This document shows positions 25,440 to 33,426 of a stretch of 39,764 bases of DNA, one piece after another. The notes beneath the pieces are model-generated. The model searched no databases, was not told where the DNA came from, and worked only from the letters and a program-made list of their open reading frames with translations. The position numbers and the translations under genes are program-made. Numbering within the stretch: position 1 is the stretch's first letter; each line of letters begins with the position of its first letter. The stretch comes from Candidatus Aenigmatarchaeota archaeon (GTDB taxonomy: Archaea > EX4484-52), in assembly GCA_023137195.1 (NCBI GenBank), contig JAGLPV010000008.1, forward strand, positions 1 to 39,764. Direction: 5' to 3'.

Positions 25440-25763
25440 ATGAGTGATTTTTCATCCAAAGTACTAAAAATAGTCAAAAAAATTCCAAGAGGCAAAGTGA
25501 TGACATACAAGGATATTGCAAATGCCATGGGAAAACCACAAGCAGCAAGGGTTGTTGGAAATGCGCTCAACAAAAATCCACATCCTATAATTATTCCATG
25601 CCATAGGGTAGTTAAATCAAATGGATGCGTAGGAGGATATGTTTTCGGGACAAATGAGAAAGTAAAACTGCTTGAAAAAGAAGGAATCCTTTTTAGAGGA
25701 AATAAAATACTTAATTTTGAGGAAAAGAGAATTTGTTTTGTTAAACAACATATTGCTTGGTGA
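25440..25763 (+). CDS. ogt: O6-alkylguanine-DNA alkyltransferase, short form
   Basis: 107 residues, only the catalytic C-terminal (DNA-binding winged-helix) domain of Ogt/AGT; the usual N-terminal ribonuclease-H-like domain is missing. The active site PCHRV has acceptor Cys54; the Arg finger is in ARVVGNAL (Arg37), and the recognition helix region TYKDIANAMGKPQAARVVG is intact. It transfers alkyl groups from damaged guanine to its own Cys in a suicide reaction. Because Cys is retained, it is an active-type enzyme rather than an alkyltransferase-like (ATL) protein, where Cys is replaced. A TATA box at about 25418-25430 is shared with the divergent PHP gene. It is monocistronic. Confidence 0.93.
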   Translation: MSDFSSKVLKIVKKIPRGKVMTYKDIANAMGKPQAARVVGNALNKNPHPIIIPCHRVVKSNGCVGGYVFGTNEKVKLLEKEGILFRGNKILNFEEKRICFVKQHIAW

Positions 25764-25865
25764 TTTGTTAGATGAAATTTATATAAAGATAAATACAATC
25801 AATTATAACAAGTAAAAATTCTGCGAGTTTGATTTTTGTTATATAGTGCAGACTTTTTTCATGTT

Positions 25866-25902
25866 GTGTCTAAACTTATACACAAGATACAGTTTATACA
25901 CA
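25866..25902 (+). repeat. Copy of the 11.43-kb interspersed repeat
   Basis: GTGTCTAAACTTATACACAA followed by GATACAGTTTATACACAA aligns with 11429-11465 with a few substitutions. The word ends exactly at the ATG of the small membrane protein at 25903. Confidence 0.7.
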
Positions 25903-26211
25903 ATGAATAAGGAAACAATTAAACAATTTTTGAAGCTGGATTGGAAGAAGATTTTGATATTTTTTATAATTCCTTTATTTTCTTCTCCTCCATTTACATT
26001 TTATCCTAAGTATTCTTCTGTGAGTGTGGAGGATATGTCAATGGGAAAAATTCCTGCACCTGCATGGGGATTTCCAATATCCGACCATAAGCCCCCTCTC
26101 GCTCGTGAATCAGTCATATGCTATCCTATATTTATTTTAGATTTATTGTTGTGTTATCTTATTGGTTGCTTGGTAATTTTCAGCCATAAACAATTCAAAA
26201 TTAAAAAATAA
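25903..26211 (+). CDS. Small two-span membrane protein, unknown
   Basis: 102 residues from the ATG at 25903. An upstream in-frame extension to 25846 runs through the interspersed repeat and is rejected. One hydrophobic helix lies near residues 16-31 (KKILIFFIIPLFSSPPF) and a second near 74-93 (YPIFILDLLLCYLIGCLVIF), separated by an outside loop with a SSVSVEDMSMGKIPAPAWGF stretch; the tail KQFKIKK is basic. I do not recognise the family. The N terminus is basic-charged inside, so both ends are probably cytoplasmic. Confidence 0.6.
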   Translation: MNKETIKQFLKLDWKKILIFFIIPLFSSPPFTFYPKYSSVSVEDMSMGKIPAPAWGFPISDHKPPLARESVICYPIFILDLLLCYLIGCLVIFSHKQFKIKK

Positions 26212-26332
26212 AACCTATGACTTGTTTGTGTCATACAGGACATTCCTTGCCCTCAAGTTCATATGGTCTCAACCAGAATATTTACTTGTTCGTAGATAAA
26301 TAAGTATTAAATATTTGTGTTTAATTGATGTT

Positions 26333-28210
26333 ATGAATTCATTTCTTGAAAAACAGATTGACGACATAAAAAAAGAGGTTTCGAGAATTCTTTTGTTGGA
26401 AGAAAAAGAAATAAGCATATCAACAGAAGATAAAGACAAAGAACACGATATTGCTTTTTGTTGTGCTTCTGTTGCAGGAAAACTCAAAAAAAGTCCTGTT
26501 GAGTTGGCAGAAAAAATAATCAGTAAATTCAGAAAACCAGATTTTATCAAAAAAATTGAGCAGAAGAACATATATGTGAACTTTTATTTTGACAGGCAAA
26601 AACAAGCCGGGTTGATTGTAAAAGAGACATTAAAAAAACAAAAAAAGATAAAAATGAAAAAGACCGTTCTTATCGAATATCCTAGTGTCAATCCAGGAAA
26701 ACCGCTTCATATAGGACATTGCAGAAATGCAATGCTTGGCGCATCATTGTCCAAAATATTTGAATATTGTGGCACTGGTGTGTTAAAGACAGATTACATT
26801 GATGATTTAGGTCTCCAGGCATCTTGCGTGACCTGGGGAATAATGAATGTGAACAAAAGTGAACTTCCAAAAAAAGAAGGGTATGCAGTCAAAACAGACC
26901 AGTGGCAGGGTAGAGTATATGCTCTTGTGGCAAAGCAGATGAAGGAAGACGAAAGAGTAGAAAAATCAGTACGGGAATTGATGAAGGAAATAGAAGAAAG
27001 AAAGGATAAAAAATTAATAGCCCGGCACGATAAATTTGTTGAGGAATGCCTTTTGGCGCAGTGTCGGACAAGATGGAGGATGGGCATATACCACAACATA
27101 AAGATTCATGAATCCTATTTAATAGACAGTAATGTATACAGTACCATATTTGATATTTTAAAGAAAAATAAAAACATCATGCAGGAAACAGAAGGAAAGA
27201 ACAAAGAGTGTTGGGTTGCTAAATTGGGCAATCTGGAAGGATACAAAAATATGACCAACCCGGACAAGATTCTTGTAAGGTCGAACGGAACTTCTACATA
27301 TACTGCTAAGGATATATCTCTTCATTTTTGGAAATTTTCTATGAGTTCTGTTGAAATACATTATTCAAAGTGGATAAAACAGCCAAATAGTGAATATATC
27401 TACACTGTTGATACAACAGGACTCCAAAATAAGGCGTTTACATTAAAGAAAGAAAAAGTGATAAATGTCATTGGTTCTGAACAGATATACACACAGAAAG
27501 TGATGTATGATATAATTGGGTTGTGTGGTTACGAGGACATTTACAAAAACTCCGTTCATATTGCGTACGAGCACGTATGGTTCAGGGAAAAAGGAGATAA
27601 TTTTAAATTTTCAGGGCGGAGCGGTAACTGGATAGGTTATTCCACAGATGAAGTCCTTGATAGGGCTGTAGCAATTGCATCGAAAGGAGTAGAAGAAAGA
27701 CAAAAGGATAAGACTAAAAAATGGCAGGAAAATATTTCTGAGTCGCTTGGAACAAGTGCTGTGAAGTTCGCCATGCTGAAAAATTCATGGACTAAGAAAA
27801 TTGCTTTTGACTGGGACAAGATAATGGATATGAGGGGAGATAGTGCATGTTATCTTCAATATTCTTATGCGAGGGCAAAAGGAATCTTACGAAAAGCAGA
27901 TGTGAATGAAAATGACGTTTCACGTGAACTAAAAACAGGTGTTTTTGGAGATGAAGAATATGCGATTTTAAAGAAGCTTTCTTATTTGGATATAGTTGTG
28001 AAGAAGGCAAAAGAAGAATATTCTCCGGGAATAGTTGCAAATTATTGTCTTGAGATTGCAGGCTTGTTTAACACATTTTATGCAAATAATCCTGTATTGA
28101 TTGCAGAGGAAGAGATAAAGAATGCCCGTCTGCTTGTCGTACTGGCATTTTCAAACACACTGAAAAAAGCATTGTCTCTTCTTTTGATTGATTGTGCTGA
28201 GGAAATATAA
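26333..28210 (+). CDS. argS: Arginyl-tRNA synthetase
   Basis: 625 residues from the ATG at 26333. An upstream Met at 26315 would place the start inside the TATA-like ATTAAATATT at 26306-26315. Class I synthetase: the N-terminal Add-1 domain (1-100), then SVNPGKPLHIGHCRNAMLG with the HIGH motif at 126-129. The KMSKS loop is degenerate (FKFSGRSGNW), as in other archaeal ArgRS. A C-terminal anticodon-binding DALR domain follows (CYLQYSYARAKGILRK). It charges tRNA-Arg; the tRNA-Arg(GCG) gene lies 1.9 kb upstream. The gap to tgtA downstream is 31 bases, so the two may be one transcription unit. Confidence 0.96.
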   Translation: MNSFLEKQIDDIKKEVSRILLLEEKEISISTEDKDKEHDIAFCCASVAGKLKKSPVELAEKIISKFRKPDFIKKIEQKNIYVNFYFDRQKQAGLIVKETLKKQKKIKMKKTVLIEYPSVNPGKPLHIGHCRNAMLGASLSKIFEYCGTGVLKTDYIDDLGLQASCVTWGIMNVNKSELPKKEGYAVKTDQWQGRVYALVAKQMKEDERVEKSVRELMKEIEERKDKKLIARHDKFVEECLLAQCRTRWRMGIYHNIKIHESYLIDSNVYSTIFDILKKNKNIMQETEGKNKECWVAKLGNLEGYKNMTNPDKILVRSNGTSTYTAKDISLHFWKFSMSSVEIHYSKWIKQPNSEYIYTVDTTGLQNKAFTLKKEKVINVIGSEQIYTQKVMYDIIGLCGYEDIYKNSVHIAYEHVWFREKGDNFKFSGRSGNWIGYSTDEVLDRAVAIASKGVEERQKDKTKKWQENISESLGTSAVKFAMLKNSWTKKIAFDWDKIMDMRGDSACYLQYSYARAKGILRKADVNENDVSRELKTGVFGDEEYAILKKLSYLDIVVKKAKEEYSPGIVANYCLEIAGLFNTFYANNPVLIAEEEIKNARLLVVLAFSNTLKKALSLLLIDCAEEI

Positions 28211-28241
28211 AGACGTGCGATATATGATATAAGAGTGAACT

Positions 28242-30026
28242 ATGTTTGAGATAAAAAAAAGAGATGAACTAGGCCGGATAGGAAGATGGTCTTTCGAGGG
28301 CAGAACAATAGAGACGCCGGCAATGGCTGTTGTGGTTAATCCAAATAAGATGACAATCCCAACAGATGAACTTGAAAATGAATTTCACGCTCAACTTATA
28401 ATCACAAATGCATACATCATCAAGCAGTCCAAGTACCTGGAGGAAATCAAAAAAAATAAACTGCATCGATTCTTAGGATGGGATAAGCCAATATATACAG
28501 ACTCAGGTACATTCCAGATGTATTCTCTGGGGAAGACGGATATAGGAACCGAAGAGACCGTTAAATTGCAGATAGAACTTGGATCTGATATAATAACACC
28601 ACTTGATGAGTTCACTTTTCCTACAGATACGAAAAGTGAAGTTGAAAAGAAGATGAAAAAGACATATGCAAATTCACTTTTGGCGCGTGAAATCATAAAT
28701 GAACACAATAAGAAATACAAAAGAGAGTTGCAGTTTAATTCTACTGTGCAGGGAGGAGTGTTCATGGACTGCAGGAGGGAATGCGCAAGATTAGTATCTT
28801 CATTGAACCCGGACATTATTTCTGTGGGCGGCATTGTGCCATTGATGGAGCAGTACAGATACAAGACATTAACAGACATTATTCTTAATGTGAAGAAGAC
28901 AGCAAGTATAAATGTGCCTCTTCATGCATTTGGATGCGGTCATCCTATGCTTTTTTCATTGATGGTGCTGTGTGGGATAGATGTGTTTGATAGCGCCGCA
29001 TACGCCCTGTTTGCTAAAAAGAAGAAGTATATAACCGTTCACGGGACGCTGGATATGAATGAATTAAACTATCTTCCATGTTCATGTCCTGTTTGCTCTA
29101 AGTTCACATCAAGTGAACTAATCAAAAATGAAAAACTGCTTGCAAAACACAATCTTTATGTGACATTAAGTGAACTAAATATAATAAAGCAGGCAATAGC
29201 CAGCGGGACATTGAGGAGATTGACAGAGATGCGCTGTGCTTCACATCCTACGCTGTATTATGCATATAAAAACCTGGAAAAATACAATTCATTCATGGAA
29301 AAATACAGTTCATTTGAAAAAAGAAGTTCATTTTTTTTCATTTCTGAATTGAGCAGGACAAATACGGACTTGTATCGCCTGAAGAAACGCAGTAAAGAAA
29401 GACAGGATACAAAGGATAAATTAAAGTTCATTCACTCAGATATCCCTTATGGATTGAAGAACATGTTTCCTGTTGGGCAGAACCTACTTCCTTTTAACAT
29501 TGCCCGAAGAAACAAATCAGTAACAGCTATGCGCAAATTACCTAAGCTGGATGTTTTTGAGGAAGCAAAAGAAAGACTCCAATACCAGTTCGGCAAAAAA
29601 TTAAGTTCATTTTTCGAAGAGAATAAATCCCAGATACAGGTAAACATTTCTAAAACAAAGATTCATAGGATAAAGGAGATGAGGATGAATGATATTTTGA
29701 TAGGGGTGTTTTCAGCAAAAACAGGCTTTTTTATTCCTACCTTTTCCGGGGCGTGCGAAATTAGGAAATACTTAGGTGTAAATGACTATTGCGTAAGGGT
29801 AAAAAACAATGTAGTTTCATTTGCAAAAGAAGGAAAAAGCGTATTTGCCAGGCACGTCAAATATTGTGATTATAAGATAAGACCGCATGATTATGTCTTT
29901 GTTGTGGACAGTAAAAACAATTTGCTTGCTCTTGGTCAGGCGTTGATGAACAAAAGAGAAATGAAAGAATTTAAGTATGGCGTTGCTGTAAATATCCGGA
30001 AAATAAACAAAACAGGTAAAGAATAA
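28242..30026 (+). CDS. tgtA: tRNA-guanine(15) transglycosylase, archaeosine type
   Basis: 594 residues, matching archaeal TGT (about 580). It exchanges guanine 15 of tRNA for preQ0, the first step to archaeosine. The catalytic domain has TDSGTFQMYSLG with Asp87 as the nucleophile-side residue, TPLDEFTFPTD, the VQGGVFMDCRRE stretch and SVGGIVPLM. Zinc ligands lie in the CSCPVCSKF segment. The archaeal C-terminal extension follows, including a PUA domain (about 510-590: GACEIRKYLGV...VFVVDSKNNLLALGQALMN). The archaeosine pathway marks the genome as archaeal. It converges on the CNNM gene with a 9-base gap. Confidence 0.97.
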   Translation: MFEIKKRDELGRIGRWSFEGRTIETPAMAVVVNPNKMTIPTDELENEFHAQLIITNAYIIKQSKYLEEIKKNKLHRFLGWDKPIYTDSGTFQMYSLGKTDIGTEETVKLQIELGSDIITPLDEFTFPTDTKSEVEKKMKKTYANSLLAREIINEHNKKYKRELQFNSTVQGGVFMDCRRECARLVSSLNPDIISVGGIVPLMEQYRYKTLTDIILNVKKTASINVPLHAFGCGHPMLFSLMVLCGIDVFDSAAYALFAKKKKYITVHGTLDMNELNYLPCSCPVCSKFTSSELIKNEKLLAKHNLYVTLSELNIIKQAIASGTLRRLTEMRCASHPTLYYAYKNLEKYNSFMEKYSSFEKRSSFFFISELSRTNTDLYRLKKRSKERQDTKDKLKFIHSDIPYGLKNMFPVGQNLLPFNIARRNKSVTAMRKLPKLDVFEEAKERLQYQFGKKLSSFFEENKSQIQVNISKTKIHRIKEMRMNDILIGVFSAKTGFFIPTFSGACEIRKYLGVNDYCVRVKNNVVSFAKEGKSVFARHVKYCDYKIRPHDYVFVVDSKNNLLALGQALMNKREMKEFKYGVAVNIRKINKTGKE

Positions 30027-30035
30027 AAACTAATA

Positions 30036-31265
30036 TTATCTTTTTTTCTTTATCAATACTTTAGAAACGCGGTTTTCTATCACACTTTCAATAATCATTT
30101 CGTAATTTTTGTATTTGATTACGTCTCCAACGCCGGGGAGTTTATCTGCTTTTTTTGTCAAAAAACCATTTATTGTGTTGTACTCCCCTTCCGGGAGTTT
30201 TATTCCATGTTCTTCTAATTCATCGATAGTGGTCAGACCATCAACGACCAGATGTTCTTTTTTTCTTTTGAATATGCGTTTTTCTACTGTGTCTTTTTCA
30301 TCTTCTATTTCTCCTACAATTTCTTCAATTATGTCTTCTAAAGTCACAATTCCTTCAACAACCCCATATTCATTTATGACAACAGACATGTGTTGTTGTC
30401 TCTTGCGCATCTCTTCCATTAAAGTTCCTATTTCCTTATTCTCATGCACAAAATATGCTTTTTTTATGTAGTTAGCTATTGTTCCTTTCATGTTTGCTGC
30501 TATTTCAGCCAGAACATCCTTTGTATAGATAATTCCAATGATGTTGTCTTCCTTTTCTTTGTAAACCGGAAATCTTGAATACTGGTGTTTTTTTACAAAT
30601 GTCGCAAAATCAGTCATGTTCATTTTATTGTCTATCATGACTACTTTTGATTTTGGAGTCATGATTTCATCTACTTTTGTGTCACTGAAATCAAATAACT
30701 TGCTCATTATTTTTTTCTCGTGCTTGTCAATGATTCCTTTTTCTTCTCCTATTAAGACAGCACTTTTTAGTTCTTCTTCAGTCAACCCTTTTTGTTTGCT
30801 CATTTTTACTCCCAGTATAGTCGTTGTGTTTTTTGAGATAAGAGACAATAGATAAATTACAGGACTGAATAAGATGCAGGTAAATTCTATCATTTTTGCA
30901 GAATGCTTCATGAATGTTTTTGCCTTTGAGAAAGCTATTGTTTTTGGTGTGACTTCTCCAAATATTAGAAGGAGGAATGTAATCCCACCAATTGCTATCC
31001 CGACACCGCTTGAGCCATAAGCTATTGTTGAGAGGTGCGTTGCAATAGCAGATACAGTAACGTTTGCGATGTTATTGCCGATTAAGATAGCGATGATTAC
31101 ATTATGAGATTTCTTTTTTAATTTAGCAATTGTTTTTGCTCCTTTTTCCTTTTTTTCAAGCATTTTTTTTATCTGCATTTCATTTATTGTCAGGAATGCG
31201 GTTTCGCTTGCGGAAAAAAACGCAGATAAGATTAGAAAAAAGACAAATAGTGTTTCGTATATCAT
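30036..31265 (-). CDS. CNNM/CorC-like transporter-associated protein (DUF21, CBS pair, HlyC/CorC domain)
   Basis: 409 residues: N-terminal DUF21 membrane domain (about 1-160, three to four helices, with SETAFLTINE and IFGEVTPKTIAFSKA), two CBS domains (about 190-310: IMTPKSKVVMID, YSRFPVYKEKEDNIIGIIYTKDV, MSVVINEYGVVEGIVTLEDIIEEIVGEI) and a C-terminal CorC_HlyC domain (VVDGLTTIDELEE to VLIKKKR). The family is linked to Mg2+ or Na+ extrusion. It has the same strand as tRNA-Ala, whose 3' end is 38 bases upstream of this ATG. The TATA box is at 31290-31297. Confidence 0.93.
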   Translation of the reverse strand: MIYETLFVFFLILSAFFSASETAFLTINEMQIKKMLEKKEKGAKTIAKLKKKSHNVIIAILIGNNIANVTVSAIATHLSTIAYGSSGVGIAIGGITFLLLIFGEVTPKTIAFSKAKTFMKHSAKMIEFTCILFSPVIYLLSLISKNTTTILGVKMSKQKGLTEEELKSAVLIGEEKGIIDKHEKKIMSKLFDFSDTKVDEIMTPKSKVVMIDNKMNMTDFATFVKKHQYSRFPVYKEKEDNIIGIIYTKDVLAEIAANMKGTIANYIKKAYFVHENKEIGTLMEEMRKRQQHMSVVINEYGVVEGIVTLEDIIEEIVGEIEDEKDTVEKRIFKRKKEHLVVDGLTTIDELEEHGIKLPEGEYNTINGFLTKKADKLPGVGDVIKYKNYEMIIESVIENRVSKVLIKKKR

Positions 31266-31289
31266 ATATGCTATATATTCACCTTAATA

Positions 31290-31297
31290 TATATAAA
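31290..31297 (-). promoter_or_regulatory. TATA box for the CNNM gene
   Basis: TTTATATA on the minus strand, centred about 28 bases before the ATG at 31265. It is just 6 bases from the 3' end of tRNA-Ala, so the two units are packed head-to-tail with no separate terminator. Confidence 0.6.
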
Positions 31298-31302
31298 TAT
31301 TA

Positions 31303-31375
31303 TGGACTCGACGGGATTTGAACCCGTGGCCTCTGCCTTGCAAGGGCAGCGTTCTACCAGCTGAACTACAAGCCC
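31303..31375 (-). tRNA. tRNA-Ala (anticodon UGC)
   Basis: 73-base cloverleaf on the minus strand. Acceptor GGGCUUG pairs with CGAGUCC, including the G3-U70 pair that identifies tRNA-Ala. The discriminator is A, the anticodon stem CUGCC/GGCAG holds loop CUUGCAA (anticodon UGC), and the T arm has loop UUCAAAU. No intron and no encoded CCA. A TATA-like TTTTAAAAAC (31410-31401, minus) lies about 30 bases upstream. Confidence 0.95.
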
Positions 31376-31400
31376 GGTTGATAAGAGTATATATGGGGTA

Positions 31401-31410
31401 GTTTTTAAAA
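31401..31410 (-). promoter_or_regulatory. TATA box for tRNA-Ala
   Basis: TTTTAAAAAC on the minus strand, centred about 30 bases before the tRNA 5' end at 31375. This leaves room for a few leader bases removed by RNase P. Confidence 0.45.
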
Positions 31411-31418
31411 GCTTATAC

Positions 31419-33275
31419 TTACTCCCATTCGACAGTTCCTGGTGGTTTTGGGGTTAGGTCATAGACAACCCTACTGATGGCAGAATCGTCCAGAATATCC
31501 TTTATTATTTTATCCAGGCATTCTGTCGGGATGTCATCCCCAGGGGTAGCTGGAAGCCCGGTCATAAAGTCATTTGTGATAAACGGGCGGATTGCAACAG
31601 ACCTCTTGCATGCATCGTCAAAAGAAACAGGAAATAGGATTACGGGAACCTGGGATAAATTTATCACATCATATTCCTTTAGAGTTTTGGTTATAATAGA
31701 ATCTGCTTTCTGCAGTTGGGTTATTGCATCAGGAGTTAATTTTGTTGGTGTTATTGTTTTAACGGCGCCTGTGATTTGCTCACCAAAAATATAGACAACG
31801 CGGTTGATGTTATGGAAATGCTGAGGGATTTTCTTTGCAAGGTCCATTAAATCATGCCAATTGGGTTTTCCAGACAGTCCGACAGCATAGTTGTATGTTC
31901 TTGAATCTCCCTGCACACCTACTGTTTTGAATGGCAATAAGGTTGCCTTTAGATCATAAGAAGATACAAATTCATTTACTCCTTTTTCTGTAATGTCAAA
32001 ATCATCGCCGATATAAGGTTTTTCTGCGCATATTATTCTTATTGCCAGTCCCGGTCCGGGGAAAGGATGCCTCCATATCAGTTCATCAGAAAGACCGATA
32101 TATTTTCCAACTTCTCTTACTTCATCCTTGTGCCAGTCCTGGTTTGTCTCAACAATCATGCCTTTTTTTCGTTTTTCCCTGACAAGTTCAGTGTCGTTGT
32201 GGTGGGTTTTTATGACATCTGCATTTGAGCTTGCCATTTCAGATGCACTTTCTATTAAATCAGGTCTTAATGTTCCCTGTGCGATAAATGTTTTTTCGAG
32301 GTCCAGGTTCATTTTTTTTATCTGGTCGTCGACGACATGCATAAAACAATCGCCGATTATCTTTCTTTTGATTTCAGGCAATATCACTTCGCTTAATTTT
32401 AGGGTTTGAGTATTGTTGATTTTTGTAGTGGCATTGTAGAAATCAGCAGAGGCATCAATTACTTTTAGATCAAGATTCAGTTTTTTCAGGTCTTTTTCTA
32501 CCTGTTGACTTTCATTTAACCGCATAAATCCCGTGTTGATGTGGAGGGCATATATTTGGGATGAGTTTAGTGCTTTTGAAAGCAGGGCGGCGCATACGCT
32601 TGAATCAACACCGCCGCTTACAAGAACAAGCACGTTATTATTTCCTACTTTGTTTTGGATGTATTGGGTTGCGTTTTTAATCCTGTTTTCCTGGGTATAA
32701 GTGCCGCTGAATTTGCATATATTATACAAAAAATTTTCAAGTATTTTTTTGCCGTATTTTGTTAAATCCACTTCCGGGTGAAACTGGATGCCGTAGAGTT
32801 TTTTTGGCTTGTTGACAATCCCGGCGATTATTTCTCCTGATTGTGCAGTGATTTGGAAATCGTTTGCTACAACAGTTACGCTGTCCCCATGGCTCATAAG
32901 GACATCCTGTGTTTGAGGTAGGTCTTCAAATAAGGGGTTGTCTGTTTTTATGTTGATTTGCATCTGGCAGTCTTCTCTTCTTGCTTTTTTTTCAACAGTG
33001 CCTTTGAAATGGTAATTCATCAACTGCATCCCGTAGCATATGCCGAGAATAGGAATGCCTAAATCAAAAACTTTTTTGTTGTAGTTCGGGGCAGTTGGGG
33101 CATAAACGCTGTTTGGACCTCCTGAAATAATAATTCCTTTGTATTGTTGGAGAATAGTGGTGTCTGTGTCCATAGGTAAAATGTCGCATTCTACTCTCAA
33201 GTCACGAACCCGCCTGTCAATGACTTTTCCATATTGCGCCCCTGCATCAAGGAGTGCTAATTTTTCATTTGTCAT
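31419..33275 (-). CDS. guaA: GMP synthase (glutamine-hydrolysing), single-chain long form
   Basis: 618 residues. It makes GMP from XMP, glutamine and ATP. The N-terminal class I glutamine amidotransferase has GICYGMQ (Cys80 nucleophile) and QFHPEVD (His166, Glu168). The ATP pyrophosphatase P-loop is SGGVDSS (220-226). The C-terminal half, from QGTLRPDLIESASEMAS through THHNDTELVREKR and RHPFPGPGLAIRIICAE to YDLTPKPPGTVEWE, follows the longer form known from eukaryotes and some bacteria, including added segments absent from the about 525-residue bacterial enzyme. Most archaea instead encode two separate subunits. A TATA-like stretch near 33289-33299 precedes the ATG. It appears monocistronic. 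Confidence 0.94.
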   Translation of the reverse strand: MTNEKLALLDAGAQYGKVIDRRVRDLRVECDILPMDTDTTILQQYKGIIISGGPNSVYAPTAPNYNKKVFDLGIPILGICYGMQLMNYHFKGTVEKKARREDCQMQINIKTDNPLFEDLPQTQDVLMSHGDSVTVVANDFQITAQSGEIIAGIVNKPKKLYGIQFHPEVDLTKYGKKILENFLYNICKFSGTYTQENRIKNATQYIQNKVGNNNVLVLVSGGVDSSVCAALLSKALNSSQIYALHINTGFMRLNESQQVEKDLKKLNLDLKVIDASADFYNATTKINNTQTLKLSEVILPEIKRKIIGDCFMHVVDDQIKKMNLDLEKTFIAQGTLRPDLIESASEMASSNADVIKTHHNDTELVREKRKKGMIVETNQDWHKDEVREVGKYIGLSDELIWRHPFPGPGLAIRIICAEKPYIGDDFDITEKGVNEFVSSYDLKATLLPFKTVGVQGDSRTYNYAVGLSGKPNWHDLMDLAKKIPQHFHNINRVVYIFGEQITGAVKTITPTKLTPDAITQLQKADSIITKTLKEYDVINLSQVPVILFPVSFDDACKRSVAIRPFITNDFMTGLPATPGDDIPTECLDKIIKDILDDSAISRVVYDLTPKPPGTVEWE

Positions 33276-33426
33276 AATGTGAAAATATTATTTAATATTA
33301 AAAAAGAAGCTTTATTTGATATGTTGAGAATAAAAGAATGTTGTGAAGTGTATTTTGAAGGGAGGAATAGTAGAATTATAAGGAGTCGGTAAGAAAACTC
33401 AAACCAAAAATTTAGGATACTGAACT

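Noticed and set aside
26212..26332. Possible small RNA before argS (TGAC/GTCA hairpin)
   Set aside because: Only a 5-base stem with a long loop; nothing else supports an RNA gene.
28590..29645. Repeated AGTTCA/GTGAAC words within tgtA as a hidden repeat array
   Set aside because: They fall in codons for Ser/Phe/Leu pairs, with irregular spacing and no conserved length, so codon use explains them.
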